Assembly: GCA_913009205.1 (NCBI GenBank)
Contig: CAJVYC010000010.1
Coordinates: 24,265 to 88,264, forward strand
DNA from: an uncultured Fluviicola sp.
GTDB lineage: Bacteria; Bacteroidota; Bacteroidia; Flavobacteriales_D; Crocinitomicaceae
Length of the DNA stretch: 64,000 nucleotides
Reading direction: 5' to 3'
Each line of letters opens with the position of its first letter. The stretch's first letter is position 1. Below the pieces are notes generated by a model, which was not told the origin of the DNA, did not search any database, and saw nothing but the letters and a program-made list of their open reading frames with translations. Position numbers and translations under genes: made by a program. Positions 44,662 through 52,535 of this stretch are shown here, piece by piece.

Positions 44662-45687
44662 TTAATCTCTGATCAAGAATTGGAAACGATCGATGTTTTT
44701 CAATGCGATACTTGTTCCTCTTGCAACTGCTCTTAACGGATCTTCAGCAATGTGTACAGGAAGTTTTGTTTTCTGTGATATTCGTATATCAAGTCCACGA
44801 AGCATTGAGCCCCCGCCAGCTAAATAGATTCCAGTTTTGTAAATGTCTGCTGAAAGCTCAGGAGGTGTCATCTCAAGAGCACTTAAAACAGCCTCTTCGA
44901 TTTTAGAAATCGTTTTGTCAAGAGCATGTGCAACTTCAGAGTATGAGATGATAATTTCCTTAGGAATACCCGTCATTAAATCACGGCCTTGAACAGCCCA
45001 ATCCGCAGGGGGATTCTCTAATTCTGGCAATGCAGCTCCAACGTTAATTTTTATTTCTTCGGCCGTTCTTTCACCAACTAAAATGTTGTGCTGACGACGC
45101 ATATACTCTTCAATATCTTTCGTAAAATCATCACCCGCAACACGAATAGACTTGTCACAAACAATTCCTCCCAATGCGATTACTGCAATTTCAGAAGTTC
45201 CACCGCCAATATCAATAATCATATTCCCCATTGGCTCTTCAACGTCAATACCAATACCAATAGCAGCTGCCATCGGCTCGTGAATAAGATAAACTTCTTT
45301 TGCTCCAGCGTGTTCTGCGGAATCTCGAACGGCACGTTTTTCAACCTCTGTAATTCCAGAAGGAATACAAATAACCATTTTCAAAGAAGGATTAAATAAG
45401 CTACGACCAGTTCCGATCATCTTGATCATTCCACGAATCATCTGTTCAGCAGCTTGGAAATCAGCAATTACACCATCTCTCAATGGACGCACAGTTTCAA
45501 TCAGCTTATGGGTTTTACCATGCATTTGTTGTGCTTTCTTTCCGATAGCAACAATTTTTCCAGATTGAATATCTCTTGCAACAATCGAAGGTTCATCAAC
45601 TACAACTTTATCATTCATTATGATAAGTGTATTTGCCGTTCCTAAATCAATCGCAATTTCCTGTGTTAAAAAGCTAAATAATCCCAT
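44662..45687 (-). CDS. mreB: Rod-shape-determining actin homologue MreB
   Basis: A 341-residue bacterial actin forming membrane-associated filaments that guide wall synthesis. Phosphate-binding loops are visible: AIDLGTANTLI at residues 12-22 and DIGGGTSEIAVIAL near 160, with the adenosine motif LAGGGSMLRGLD near 290. The connecting signature VICIPSGITEVEKRAVRDSAEHAGA is present. It precedes the mreC-mreD-mrdA-rodA genes on the same strand, but a 600-base gap now intervenes. Confidence 0.97.
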   Translation of the reverse strand: MGLFSFLTQEIAIDLGTANTLIIMNDKVVVDEPSIVARDIQSGKIVAIGKKAQQMHGKTHKLIETVRPLRDGVIADFQAAEQMIRGMIKMIGTGRSLFNPSLKMVICIPSGITEVEKRAVRDSAEHAGAKEVYLIHEPMAAAIGIGIDVEEPMGNMIIDIGGGTSEIAVIALGGIVCDKSIRVAGDDFTKDIEEYMRRQHNILVGERTAEEIKINVGAALPELENPPADWAVQGRDLMTGIPKEIIISYSEVAHALDKTISKIEEAVLSALEMTPPELSADIYKTGIYLAGGGSMLRGLDIRISQKTKLPVHIAEDPLRAVARGTSIALKNIDRFQFLIRD

Positions 45688-45772
45688 TTTTTAAGTCCTC
45701 CTGCTTGCTTGTTTGCTTAAAATTACCAATTCTTAATATACTATCTACTCAATTTTACAGAAAAGATTCGCT

Positions 45773-47302
45773 TTAGTGTTTAAAGTGTCTATTTCCAGTT
45801 GTAACCATAGATATTCCGTGTGCATCGCAATAATCTATCGAATGCTGGTCTTTAATTGAACCGCCAGGTTGAATCACAGCTTTAATTCCTGCTTTATCAG
45901 CAATTTCTACACAATCAGGGAATGGGAAAAATGCATCCGATGCCATCACAGCTCCGTCCAATGAGAACTTGAATGTTTGTGCTTTATGAATTGCTTGGTT
46001 CAATGCATCAACACGAGATGTTTGACCTGTCCCACTCGCTAATAGTTGCTTGTTTTTAGCAATTACAATTGTATTCGATTTTGTGTGTTTAACAAGTTTG
46101 TTAGCAAATAACAAATCTTCAATTTCATACTCCTTTGGAGTCACTTTCGTCGTTGGCGTTAAATCTTCTCTCTTTTCAGACTTGAAATCTTTATCTTGTT
46201 CCAAGACACCATTCAACAAAGTTCTGAATTGTCTTTTAGGAAGTTCAACTTCTTTCTGCGTCAAGATGATTCTATTTTTCTTCCCTTTTAAAGTATCAAG
46301 TGCTTCTGCTTCGTACGAAGGAGCAATTACAACTTCACAAAACAATTCGTGAATTTCATTCGCTGTTGCAACATCAATTTTGGTGTTACTGATTAAAATT
46401 CCACCGAATGCACTAACAGGATCTCCTGCAAGAGCATCAACATAGGCCTTATGGATTGAATCTCTCGTAGCTAAACCACAGGCATTATTGTGCTTTAGAA
46501 TCGCGAACGTTGGACCTTCACCTTTAAATTCAGCCATCAAGTTCACCGCAGCATCAACATCTAGCAAGTTGTTGTACGACAACTCTTTACCGTGTAATTT
46601 ATTGAAAAGAGCATTCATATTGCCATGGAAAATACCTTTTTGGTGTGGGTTTTCTCCGTAACGCAATGTTTGATTCTCAGAAATACTTTCTTTAAAGAAT
46701 TCTTTTTTATTGTTGTTGAAATATTTAAAAATGTGACTGTCGTAATGAGAAGAGGTATCAAACGCATCTCTAGCAAAATCTTTACGTTCTCCCAGCTCAG
46801 TTGTGCACTTATGTTCCGTAATAATATCCAAGAAAGTAGCATATTGATTCTTAGATGGAATGATGACAACATCTTTATAATTTTTGGCTGCAGCACGAAT
46901 TAAAGAGATTCCACCAATGTCAATTTTTTCAATGATATCTGCATGACCAGCACCAGAAGAAACGGTGTCTTCAAATGGGTACAAATCAACAATAACTAAA
47001 TCCAATTCAGGAATGTCGAATTCTTTGATTTGAGCTTGGTCACCTTCGTTCTCTCTACGCGCCAAAATTCCACCAAATACTTTTGGGTGCAACGTTTTCA
47101 CTCTTCCCCCCAAGATTGATGGGTAAGATGTTAGGTCTTCCACACGGATTACTGGAATGTCAAGCCCTTCTATGAAAGTCTGAGTGCCACCTGTTGAGTA
47201 AATGGCAACACCGTTTTTATGAAGTTGTTTGACGATTGGCTCTAAACCACCTTTGTCGAATACCGAAATCAAGGCTGATTTGATCTGTTTTCTTGCACTC
47301 AT
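45773..47302 (-). CDS. purH: Bifunctional AICAR formyltransferase/IMP cyclohydrolase
   Basis: Carries out the last two steps of de novo purine synthesis. The 509 residues include the N-terminal MGS-like cyclohydrolase domain (SALISVFDKGGLEPIVKQL, then YSTGGTQTFIEG, residues about 8-50; GGRVKTLHPKVFGGIL near 66). The C-terminal transformylase domain has LRYGENPHQKG, AILKHNNACGLA and DAFFPFPDCVEIADKAG. Length is normal. It lies 85 bases upstream of mreB on the same strand. Confidence 0.97.
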   Translation of the reverse strand: MSARKQIKSALISVFDKGGLEPIVKQLHKNGVAIYSTGGTQTFIEGLDIPVIRVEDLTSYPSILGGRVKTLHPKVFGGILARRENEGDQAQIKEFDIPELDLVIVDLYPFEDTVSSGAGHADIIEKIDIGGISLIRAAAKNYKDVVIIPSKNQYATFLDIITEHKCTTELGERKDFARDAFDTSSHYDSHIFKYFNNNKKEFFKESISENQTLRYGENPHQKGIFHGNMNALFNKLHGKELSYNNLLDVDAAVNLMAEFKGEGPTFAILKHNNACGLATRDSIHKAYVDALAGDPVSAFGGILISNTKIDVATANEIHELFCEVVIAPSYEAEALDTLKGKKNRIILTQKEVELPKRQFRTLLNGVLEQDKDFKSEKREDLTPTTKVTPKEYEIEDLLFANKLVKHTKSNTIVIAKNKQLLASGTGQTSRVDALNQAIHKAQTFKFSLDGAVMASDAFFPFPDCVEIADKAGIKAVIQPGGSIKDQHSIDYCDAHGISMVTTGNRHFKH

Positions 47303-47445
47303 TTCCCTTGCTGTTTTGGAGTTAAAATGAAAGCATAAAATTACTTCAAATTAATAGCTTAAATTGTATTTAAATGACAAAAAATAAGAGAAGTTTTCAA
47401 CGACTTGTTTATTGCTTATTTTACTTTTATAGAAAAGATTGAAAT

Positions 47446-48126
47446 ATGCCGAAGATTTGTGTTGTAGAAGATGAGAATAGTATCGCCGAAATGGTTCGAT
47501 TCAACCTTGAAATGGAATCTTATGAAGTCGAGTTGATTCAAGATGGAGCTGAGGCTCTGGAGCTGTTCAAGCGCAATTCCGAGTTCGACTTGATCATTTT
47601 AGACGTGATGTTGCCGAATGTCAGTGGTGTAGATTTATGCCGTTTGATTCGGCAGACTTCACAAGTCCCGATTTTATTTCTTTCAGCAAAAGGAACGACA
47701 GCGGATAGAATTGAAGGGCTTAAGGCTGGTGGTAACGATTACTTACCAAAACCATTCGATCTTGAAGAGCTCTTGTTGAGAATAGCGATCTTATTAAATA
47801 CGATTCCGAAATCAACAGAAGAAATTGTGACCATTGGGCGTTGTGAAGTGAACTTTAAAACTTTTCTTGTTGTCAATGAAGAAACAGAAGATGAAATCAC
47901 CTTATCAAAAAAGGAAGTTGCGCTGTTGCAGCTGTTTTATTCTAAAGCTGGGGAAGTAATTTCAAGACCTGAGATTTTGGATAAAGTTTGGGGAAAGGAT
48001 CAATTTCCAACGACGCGAACAATCGATAATTTCATTTTGCATTTCAGAAAGATTTTTGAAACGAATCCGAAAGAACCAAATCACTTTCATTCGGTGAGGG
48101 GAGTTGGTTATAAGTTTTTGAGATAG
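47446..48126 (+). CDS. OmpR/PhoB-family response regulator
   Basis: A 226-residue two-component regulator. The receiver domain has acidic residues VVEDE at 6-10, the phospho-acceptor D53 in LIILDVMLPN, and the conserved lysine K102 in LPKPFD. The C-terminal winged-helix domain contains SKKEVALLQLFYSKAGEVISR and HSVRGVGYKFLR. There is no histidine kinase gene next to it, so its partner must be elsewhere. Target genes cannot be predicted. Diverges from purH. Confidence 0.93.
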   Translation: MPKICVVEDENSIAEMVRFNLEMESYEVELIQDGAEALELFKRNSEFDLIILDVMLPNVSGVDLCRLIRQTSQVPILFLSAKGTTADRIEGLKAGGNDYLPKPFDLEELLLRIAILLNTIPKSTEEIVTIGRCEVNFKTFLVVNEETEDEITLSKKEVALLQLFYSKAGEVISRPEILDKVWGKDQFPTTRTIDNFILHFRKIFETNPKEPNHFHSVRGVGYKFLR

Positions 48127-48129
48127 TTG

Positions 48130-48470
48130 GTTTAACCGCAAAGACGCAAGTCGCCTTTAAGGCTGGGCGCTATGAAGTTCCTTGTTTTAGCCGCAAAGTG
48201 TCGAACACCCTTAGGTCTGCTAGCGTTACCCTGTGCATTATCAAGTTGTGTCTTTAAGCCTCAGCGGTTAAAAACTGACCACAGCATGTCCACTTAATAA
48301 ACTCTATGATCTACTCGATAAATCAGTTGAAGGCCCGGCAAATTCTTTCCTGCTTAGCTGCGTATTAAATTAATCTTCTAAAGTTGATTTAAATATTAAA
48401 ATTAGGGTGATGCTAAAGAATCATAATTCTCTTGATCACTTAACTATTCCTATCAAAAGCTGCGGTTTTT
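48130..48470. other. Intergenic region with REP-like degenerate repeats
   Basis: About 350 gene-free bases. AACCGCAAAGACGCAAG near 48134 and AGCCGCAAAGTG near 48190 are related to each other and to CAGCGGTTAAAAAC near 48260, which is partly their inverse. Such CGCAAAG/GCGGTTA strings are familiar from flavobacterial intergenic regions. I see no coding remnant. Confidence 0.4.
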
Positions 48471-48475
48471 CTTTC

Positions 48476-48483
48476 TATCTTTG
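48476..48483 (+). promoter_or_regulatory. -7 promoter element (TATCTTTG)
   Basis: An exact TAnnTTTG match that includes the track's TTG start codon (48481). It shows that the deaminase starts at the ATG at 48499. Confidence 0.6.
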
Positions 48484-48498
48484 AGTGCAATTATAGTT

Positions 48499-48942
48499 AT
48501 GAAAGAAGAAGTAGCAAAACAATTAAGATACGATAGAGCCTATTTAAGAATGGCTGCAACATGGTCAGAACTGTCACATTGTTCAAGAAAACAGGTTGGG
48601 GCAATTATTGTGCGTGAAGGAATGATCATTTCCGACGGGTTCAATGGAACGCCAAGTGGATTTGATAACTCTTGTGAGAACGAGCAGGGAGAAACGCATT
48701 GGTATGTTTTACACGCCGAAGCGAATGCTATTTTGAAAGTGGCTAAGTCAACGCACAACTGCCAAGGAGCAACCTTGTATTTGACCTTATCACCTTGTAA
48801 GGATTGCAGCAAATTGGTTGTTCAATCGGGAATTAGCAAAGTTGTTTTTGTAAAAAAATATAAAGACGAGAGTGGAATTCAATTTTTAGAAGATGCTGGT
48901 GTTGATGTAGTACAAATAGAAAATTTGACAGATGGAGAATAG
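48499..48942 (+). CDS. dCMP/cytidine deaminase family protein
   Basis: A zinc deaminase of about 147 residues, most like dCMP deaminase, which makes dUMP for thymidylate synthesis. The zinc site is HAEANAIL (His plus catalytic Glu) near residue 75 and SPCKDC near 101. Nucleotide-binding segments are RKQVGAIIVREGMIISDGFNGTPSG. I use the ATG at 48499 (MKEEVAKQLRYDRAYL) because a promoter element overlaps the track's TTG. It overlaps the S41 protease start by 11 bases, so the two genes are co-translated. Confidence 0.9.
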   Translation: MKEEVAKQLRYDRAYLRMAATWSELSHCSRKQVGAIIVREGMIISDGFNGTPSGFDNSCENEQGETHWYVLHAEANAILKVAKSTHNCQGATLYLTLSPCKDCSKLVVQSGISKVVFVKKYKDESGIQFLEDAGVDVVQIENLTDGE

Positions 48943-50518
48943 TAAACGCTCATATTTAATTCCCATTGTAGTTGCTTTTTCAATCGCCGTTGGATTGTTG
49001 GTAGGGAGTTTGTTGACTCCTAAACATGAATTGGCATTAACGGAAAAGGAGCAAGCGCGCTATCAAAAGATGGAGGATGTTATTCGAATTCTTGACAAAG
49101 AATACGTTGATGATGTTGATAGTGATGCGCTTTTCGAGAAGACTATCGCCGATATGTTGCATCAATTGGATCCGCACAGTAATTATATTTCTGCAAAGGA
49201 TTTAGAGCGTGTAAACGAGGGTATTCAAGGGAAATTTGGAGGAGTAGGAGTACGGTTCTTTGTGATAAGAGATACGGTTTGTATTACAAACGTATTGCCA
49301 AACTCACCGTCGGAGCTGGCCGGTTTAAAGGCGGGAGACAAAATTGTTAAGGTTGATGATGAACTCATCGCTAGTGCGAACATTACGAACGATGAAGTAA
49401 TGGGCATGCTAAAGGGAAATGCAGGAAAGCCAGTCAATTTGCTTATTTCTCGTCAGGGTAAAAAGTTGAAAAAAACAGTAATTAGAGGATCAATTCCTGT
49501 AGAATCTGTAATCGCTTCCTATATGATTAATAAAAGAACGGGGTACATTAAAATAGACCGTTTTTCTGTGACAACATCTCAGGAATTTCGAGCGGCGGCT
49601 TTTGACCTTCGAACGCAAGGAATGAAGTCACTTATTCTCGACTTGAGAAACAATGGTGGCGGCGTACTTTCTTGTGCAACCGATATTGCCGATGAATTTT
49701 TCGGCGCCAATATTCCACTTCTTAAAACAAAAGGAAAGAATGTAGGTGAAGAAACCTATACCTCAACCTCTCAAGGTTCATTGAAAGACGTGAAATTGGC
49801 GTTGTTGATTAATTCAAACAGTGCCTCTGCTTCAGAGATTCTGGCAGGAGCAATTCAAGACAACGACCGTGGGACTATTTTTGGAAGAAGATCATTCGGA
49901 AAAGGACTGGTTCAGAAAGATGTGAATTTGAGAGATGGAAGCAACCTTCGGGTAACCATTGCGAGATATTATACGCCTTCAGGCAGATGTATTCAGAAAC
50001 CATACAACGGTAATATTGATGATTATTATGAAGATCAAATGGACCGCTACGACAACGGGGAAATGTATGAAGTGGATTCTTCCTTTTTTGTCGAATCATT
50101 GAAATTCACAACGCCTAAGGGTAAGGTTGTTTATGGTGGAGGTGGAATTATGCCTGACGTTTTCGTTCCAATTGATTCTACGGGAACAAGCTGGTATTTA
50201 ACATCGCTTCGAATGTCTCCTGTATTTACAACGTTTGCGTTTGATTACGTTCAAGACAAGCGTACGAAATGGGATTCACCATCTCAGTTCGATAGAACGT
50301 TTAACGTTACGGATGCGATTCTAGAACGTTTTGTTCAATTTGCGAAGACAGAGCACGAGATTAAAATCGCACGAGATGATATTAATCACAGCAAGGATGT
50401 GATCAAAAAAATGATCAAAGGTGAAATTGCTAGACAGATATGGGTAGAGCAAGGTTATTACGAAGTACATAACAAAAATGACAATGAAGTTCAGGAAGCC
50501 CTCAATTATTTAAAATAG
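48932..50518 (+). CDS. S41-family C-terminal processing peptidase
   Basis: A 528-residue periplasmic serine protease of the CtpA/Prc type. An N-terminal membrane anchor (residues 9-28) precedes a PDZ domain (about 95-180, NEGIQGKFGGVGVRFF, SPSELAGLKAGDKIVKVDDE). The protease domain has LDLRNNGGG near 237, the catalytic serine in NSNSASASEILAGA (about 294-306) and the lysine in RRSFGKGLVQ (about K324). The C-terminal 130 residues form a helical region. It degrades or trims periplasmic proteins. Co-transcribed with the deaminase; a hairpin overlaps its stop codon. Confidence 0.93.
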   Translation: MENSKRSYLIPIVVAFSIAVGLLVGSLLTPKHELALTEKEQARYQKMEDVIRILDKEYVDDVDSDALFEKTIADMLHQLDPHSNYISAKDLERVNEGIQGKFGGVGVRFFVIRDTVCITNVLPNSPSELAGLKAGDKIVKVDDELIASANITNDEVMGMLKGNAGKPVNLLISRQGKKLKKTVIRGSIPVESVIASYMINKRTGYIKIDRFSVTTSQEFRAAAFDLRTQGMKSLILDLRNNGGGVLSCATDIADEFFGANIPLLKTKGKNVGEETYTSTSQGSLKDVKLALLINSNSASASEILAGAIQDNDRGTIFGRRSFGKGLVQKDVNLRDGSNLRVTIARYYTPSGRCIQKPYNGNIDDYYEDQMDRYDNGEMYEVDSSFFVESLKFTTPKGKVVYGGGGIMPDVFVPIDSTGTSWYLTSLRMSPVFTTFAFDYVQDKRTKWDSPSQFDRTFNVTDAILERFVQFAKTEHEIKIARDDINHSKDVIKKMIKGEIARQIWVEQGYYEVHNKNDNEVQEALNYLK

Positions 50519-50542
50519 GTGAACCAGAAATTAGTTCGCCTA
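50516..50542 (+). terminator. Possible terminator hairpin at the S41 stop codon
   Basis: TAGGTGAAC and GTTCGCCTA form a 9-bp stem (one G-T pair) with a 9-base loop, beginning with the stop codon itself. The following T-run is weak (AAAGTTTTATTG), so termination is likely but not certain. Confidence 0.55.
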
Positions 50543-50552
50543 GCTTAAAGTT

Positions 50553-50670
50553 TTATTGTTTTATAACCCTATGCTGCGTCATAACTCCATTGATATTTAC
50601 TGAAATGAAGTACAATCCATTAGCCGCTGGAGCATTGATTTGATTTGTTCCATCCCATTCAATTGCTGCG
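50553..50670 (-). pseudogene. C-terminal fragment of a T9SS sorting domain
   Basis: The minus strand reads AAIEWDGTNQINAPAANGLY, then FISVNINGVMTQHRVIKQ and a stop. This is the final 38 residues of a T9SS type A sorting domain (the W-G-N...GLYF...G...VIKQ pattern). The upstream part of the gene is absent. The sequence ends abruptly at about 50670, where an unrelated plus-strand fragment begins. Confidence 0.75.
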
Positions 50671-50678
50671 CGCCTCAG

Positions 50679-50764
50679 GCGGGAAAGTGAAACTCCTGAT
50701 CGAAGGGACGATTAACGGAGAATATAGCGTGAGTGATGTTTACTATGTTTTGGAATATTATTAG
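50679..50764 (+). pseudogene. 3' fragment of an unrecognised gene
   Basis: The plus strand reads GGKVKLLIEGTINGEYSVSD, then VYYVLEYY and a stop, with no start codon. It begins where the T9SS-domain fragment ends, next to the small inverted repeat CGCCTCAGGCG (50671-50681). Probably the tail of a lost gene; family unknown. The rest of the gap to 50882 is AT-rich with nothing recognisable. Confidence 0.4.
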
Positions 50765-50882
50765 GTTTATTATTTGATCTTTCGATTTTCTCAGCGCTTC
50801 GCTTTTCGATGCAATTCGGATTTATTGAAACGATATCTATCGAATAATCGAATAATCAAGAGATTGAATAATCGAATTACGT

Positions 50883-50890
50883 TACCTTTG
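50883..50890 (+). promoter_or_regulatory. -7 promoter element (TACCTTTG)
   Basis: An exact TAnnTTTG match ending four bases before the ATG at 50895. Confidence 0.55.
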
Positions 50891-50894
50891 TCGC

Positions 50895-51209
50895 ATGATT
50901 TTATACAACGTTACTGTCAGTATTGATGAATCAATTCATGAGGATTGGTTAACATGGATGCGAACGAAACACGTGCCAGATGTTATGGCAACGGGATGTT
51001 TCATTGAGGCCAGAATTTCTCGCGTTCACGGTGAGGAAGCAGGTGGATTTACATTCGCAATGTCTTATGTAGCTGCAAGTCAAGATAAAATTGATGAATA
51101 TCAGAGCAGTCATGCACCGGCGCTTCAGTCAGAGCACAATGCGAAATATGCAGGTAATGTTGCCGCGTTTAGAACGATGTTGACCATTCTAGAAGAATTC
51201 AAAGTATGA
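50895..51209 (+). CDS. DUF4286 family protein
   Basis: A 104-residue soluble protein of the DUF4286 family (MILYNVTVSIDESIHEDWLTWM, then ARISRVHGEEAGGFTFAMSY), with a ferredoxin-like fold suggested by length and pattern. Function unknown. Its stop overlaps the rsmA start by four bases, and the pairing with rsmA is common in Bacteroidota. The promoter element four bases before the ATG suggests a leaderless mRNA. Confidence 0.85.
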   Translation: MILYNVTVSIDESIHEDWLTWMRTKHVPDVMATGCFIEARISRVHGEEAGGFTFAMSYVAASQDKIDEYQSSHAPALQSEHNAKYAGNVAAFRTMLTILEEFKV

Positions 51210-51979
51210 GCGTAAGAGCAAAAAAACACCTGGGTCAGCATTTTTTGACAGACAAGTCAATTTGTGAGAGAATTGCAAACCAGTATACGAAAAGCAATGG
51301 TTGCACTAAAGTGCTTGAAATCGGACCAGGAATGGGTGCTTTGACCGAATATTTGTTGGAGATGGACCTTGATCTTTGGGCCATGGAAATCGATTACGAT
51401 AGCGTTCCTTATATACAAGAACACTTCGCAAAAATGAAAGGAAAGGTCATTGAAGCGGATTTTCTAAAAGCTGATTTGGTTGATTTAATGGGTACTGAGC
51501 CTTTCGCAGTTGTCGGGAATTTCCCGTACAATATTTCATCTCAGATTCTTTTTAAATGCTTGGAACATCGAAATCAAGTTCCTGAAATAATGGGAATGTT
51601 TCAGAAGGAAGTTGCGGAGCGAATTGCAGAGCCTCCAGGAAGCAAACGCTACGGGATTTTGAGTGTATTGCTGCAAGCTTATTACGATATTGAATATTGT
51701 TTCACAGTAGATGAAAACGCCTTCAATCCACCACCAAAAGTAAAGTCAGGAGTGATTCGTTGCATCCGAAACAAACGCCAATCCTTGCCTTGCGATGAAA
51801 AGTTATTCAAGACCGTTATTAAAATGAGTTTCGGCCAACGAAGAAAAACAATTCGAAACTCGATCAAATCATTGATAAAAGATAAAGGATTGGAAAGTGA
51901 ATTGTTGGCACTTCGACCTGAGACATTGAGCGTTGATCAATTTGTTGAATTGACGAATCTTGTGGCTTCGGTGAACTAA
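51206..51979 (+). CDS. rsmA: 16S rRNA (adenine1518/1519-N6)-dimethyltransferase
   Basis: KsgA/RsmA dimethylates two adjacent adenines in the 3' hairpin of 16S rRNA and acts as a late 30S assembly checkpoint. The 257 residues have KKHLGQHFLTDKSICERI at the N-terminus, the SAM-binding motif EIGPGMGALTEYLL near residue 45, acidic loop WAMEIDYDS, and catalytic motif IV NFPYNISSQIL near 106. It overlaps the DUF4286 gene by four bases, giving a two-gene operon. Confidence 0.97.
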   Translation: MSVRAKKHLGQHFLTDKSICERIANQYTKSNGCTKVLEIGPGMGALTEYLLEMDLDLWAMEIDYDSVPYIQEHFAKMKGKVIEADFLKADLVDLMGTEPFAVVGNFPYNISSQILFKCLEHRNQVPEIMGMFQKEVAERIAEPPGSKRYGILSVLLQAYYDIEYCFTVDENAFNPPPKVKSGVIRCIRNKRQSLPCDEKLFKTVIKMSFGQRRKTIRNSIKSLIKDKGLESELLALRPETLSVDQFVELTNLVASVN

Positions 51980-52081
51980 ATTCTCTTGTTTATTGAAGAA
52001 TTCAAGTGGAAAAAACTGATTCATGATAGCGGATGTCTCTAAAAAAATGATTTTATTTGTATTAGTTAAACAAACAACGAT

Positions 52082-52276
52082 ATGACACTTAACGGAATTT
52101 TTAGAGGAATCGGTGATTTTATGCAATGGACGTTCAACATTTTGCAAAACGATTTTCCATTAACTTGGTTTATGAATACTGCTGTAATCATACTTGGTTT
52201 CGTTGGACTTGGGTATTGGTTAAATTTCCAAAGAAAAATGACTGCTAAAGCAAAAGAAGAAGGAAAACTCGTTTAA
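52082..52276 (+). CDS. Small membrane protein
   Basis: A 64-residue protein with one clear transmembrane helix (about residues 29-48, FMNTAVIILGFVGLGYWLNF), an amphipathic N-terminal part (GIFRGIGDFMQWTFNILQ) and a basic tail. It resembles, weakly, the small DUF6341-type proteins of Flavobacteriia. A strong terminator follows 20 bases after the stop, and the gap upstream is 100 bases, so it is its own transcription unit. Function unknown. Confidence 0.65.
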   Translation: MTLNGIFRGIGDFMQWTFNILQNDFPLTWFMNTAVIILGFVGLGYWLNFQRKMTAKAKEEGKLV

Positions 52277-52296
52277 ACCATTTATATAAATTTTTG

Positions 52297-52330
52297 AAGC
52301 CCTTATCGAAATCTCGGTGAGGGTTTTTTT
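52297..52330 (+). terminator. Rho-independent terminator
   Basis: A 13-bp stem (AAGCCCTTATCGA with TCGGTGAGGGTTT, three G-T pairs), a 4-base loop and a run of T. It ends the small membrane protein transcript. Confidence 0.85.
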
Positions 52331-52410
52331 GTGGCCTTATATTAAGAAGTCAAACGATAGAATCGCATGTGATTAAAAGTCTTTTCAAGATCAAAGATAA
52401 AGTAGGATGG

Positions 52411-52535
52411 TTAATCTAATTTCAACTGATACAGCCAATACCGCTTTCCAAATATTGAATCGAGTTCTTTTACCTTTTTGAACCCCCAAACTTTCATAGA
52501 TGTATCTTGCGACTAAAGGACCGATAAATTCTTAA
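52411..52535 (-). pseudogene. Frameshifted C-terminal fragment, GNAT-acetyltransferase-like
   Basis: The minus strand reads EFIGPLVARYIYESLG, then after removing one G from a G5 run, FKKVKELDSIFGKRYWLYQL and KLD before a stop. The YESLGFKKV...YWLYQL pattern is that of the last 40 residues of a GNAT acetyltransferase. No upstream part exists, because the M14 peptidase gene ends at its start (52532). A short relic with a frameshift. Confidence 0.5.

Noticed and set aside
47446-48126. Response regulator considered as part of a new defence or signalling cluster
   Set aside because: No kinase or effector gene adjoins it; both neighbours are ordinary housekeeping genes.
48130-48300. CGCAAAG strings considered as a CRISPR array
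   Set aside because: The units are short, degenerate, unevenly spaced and partly inverted, and no cas gene is near.
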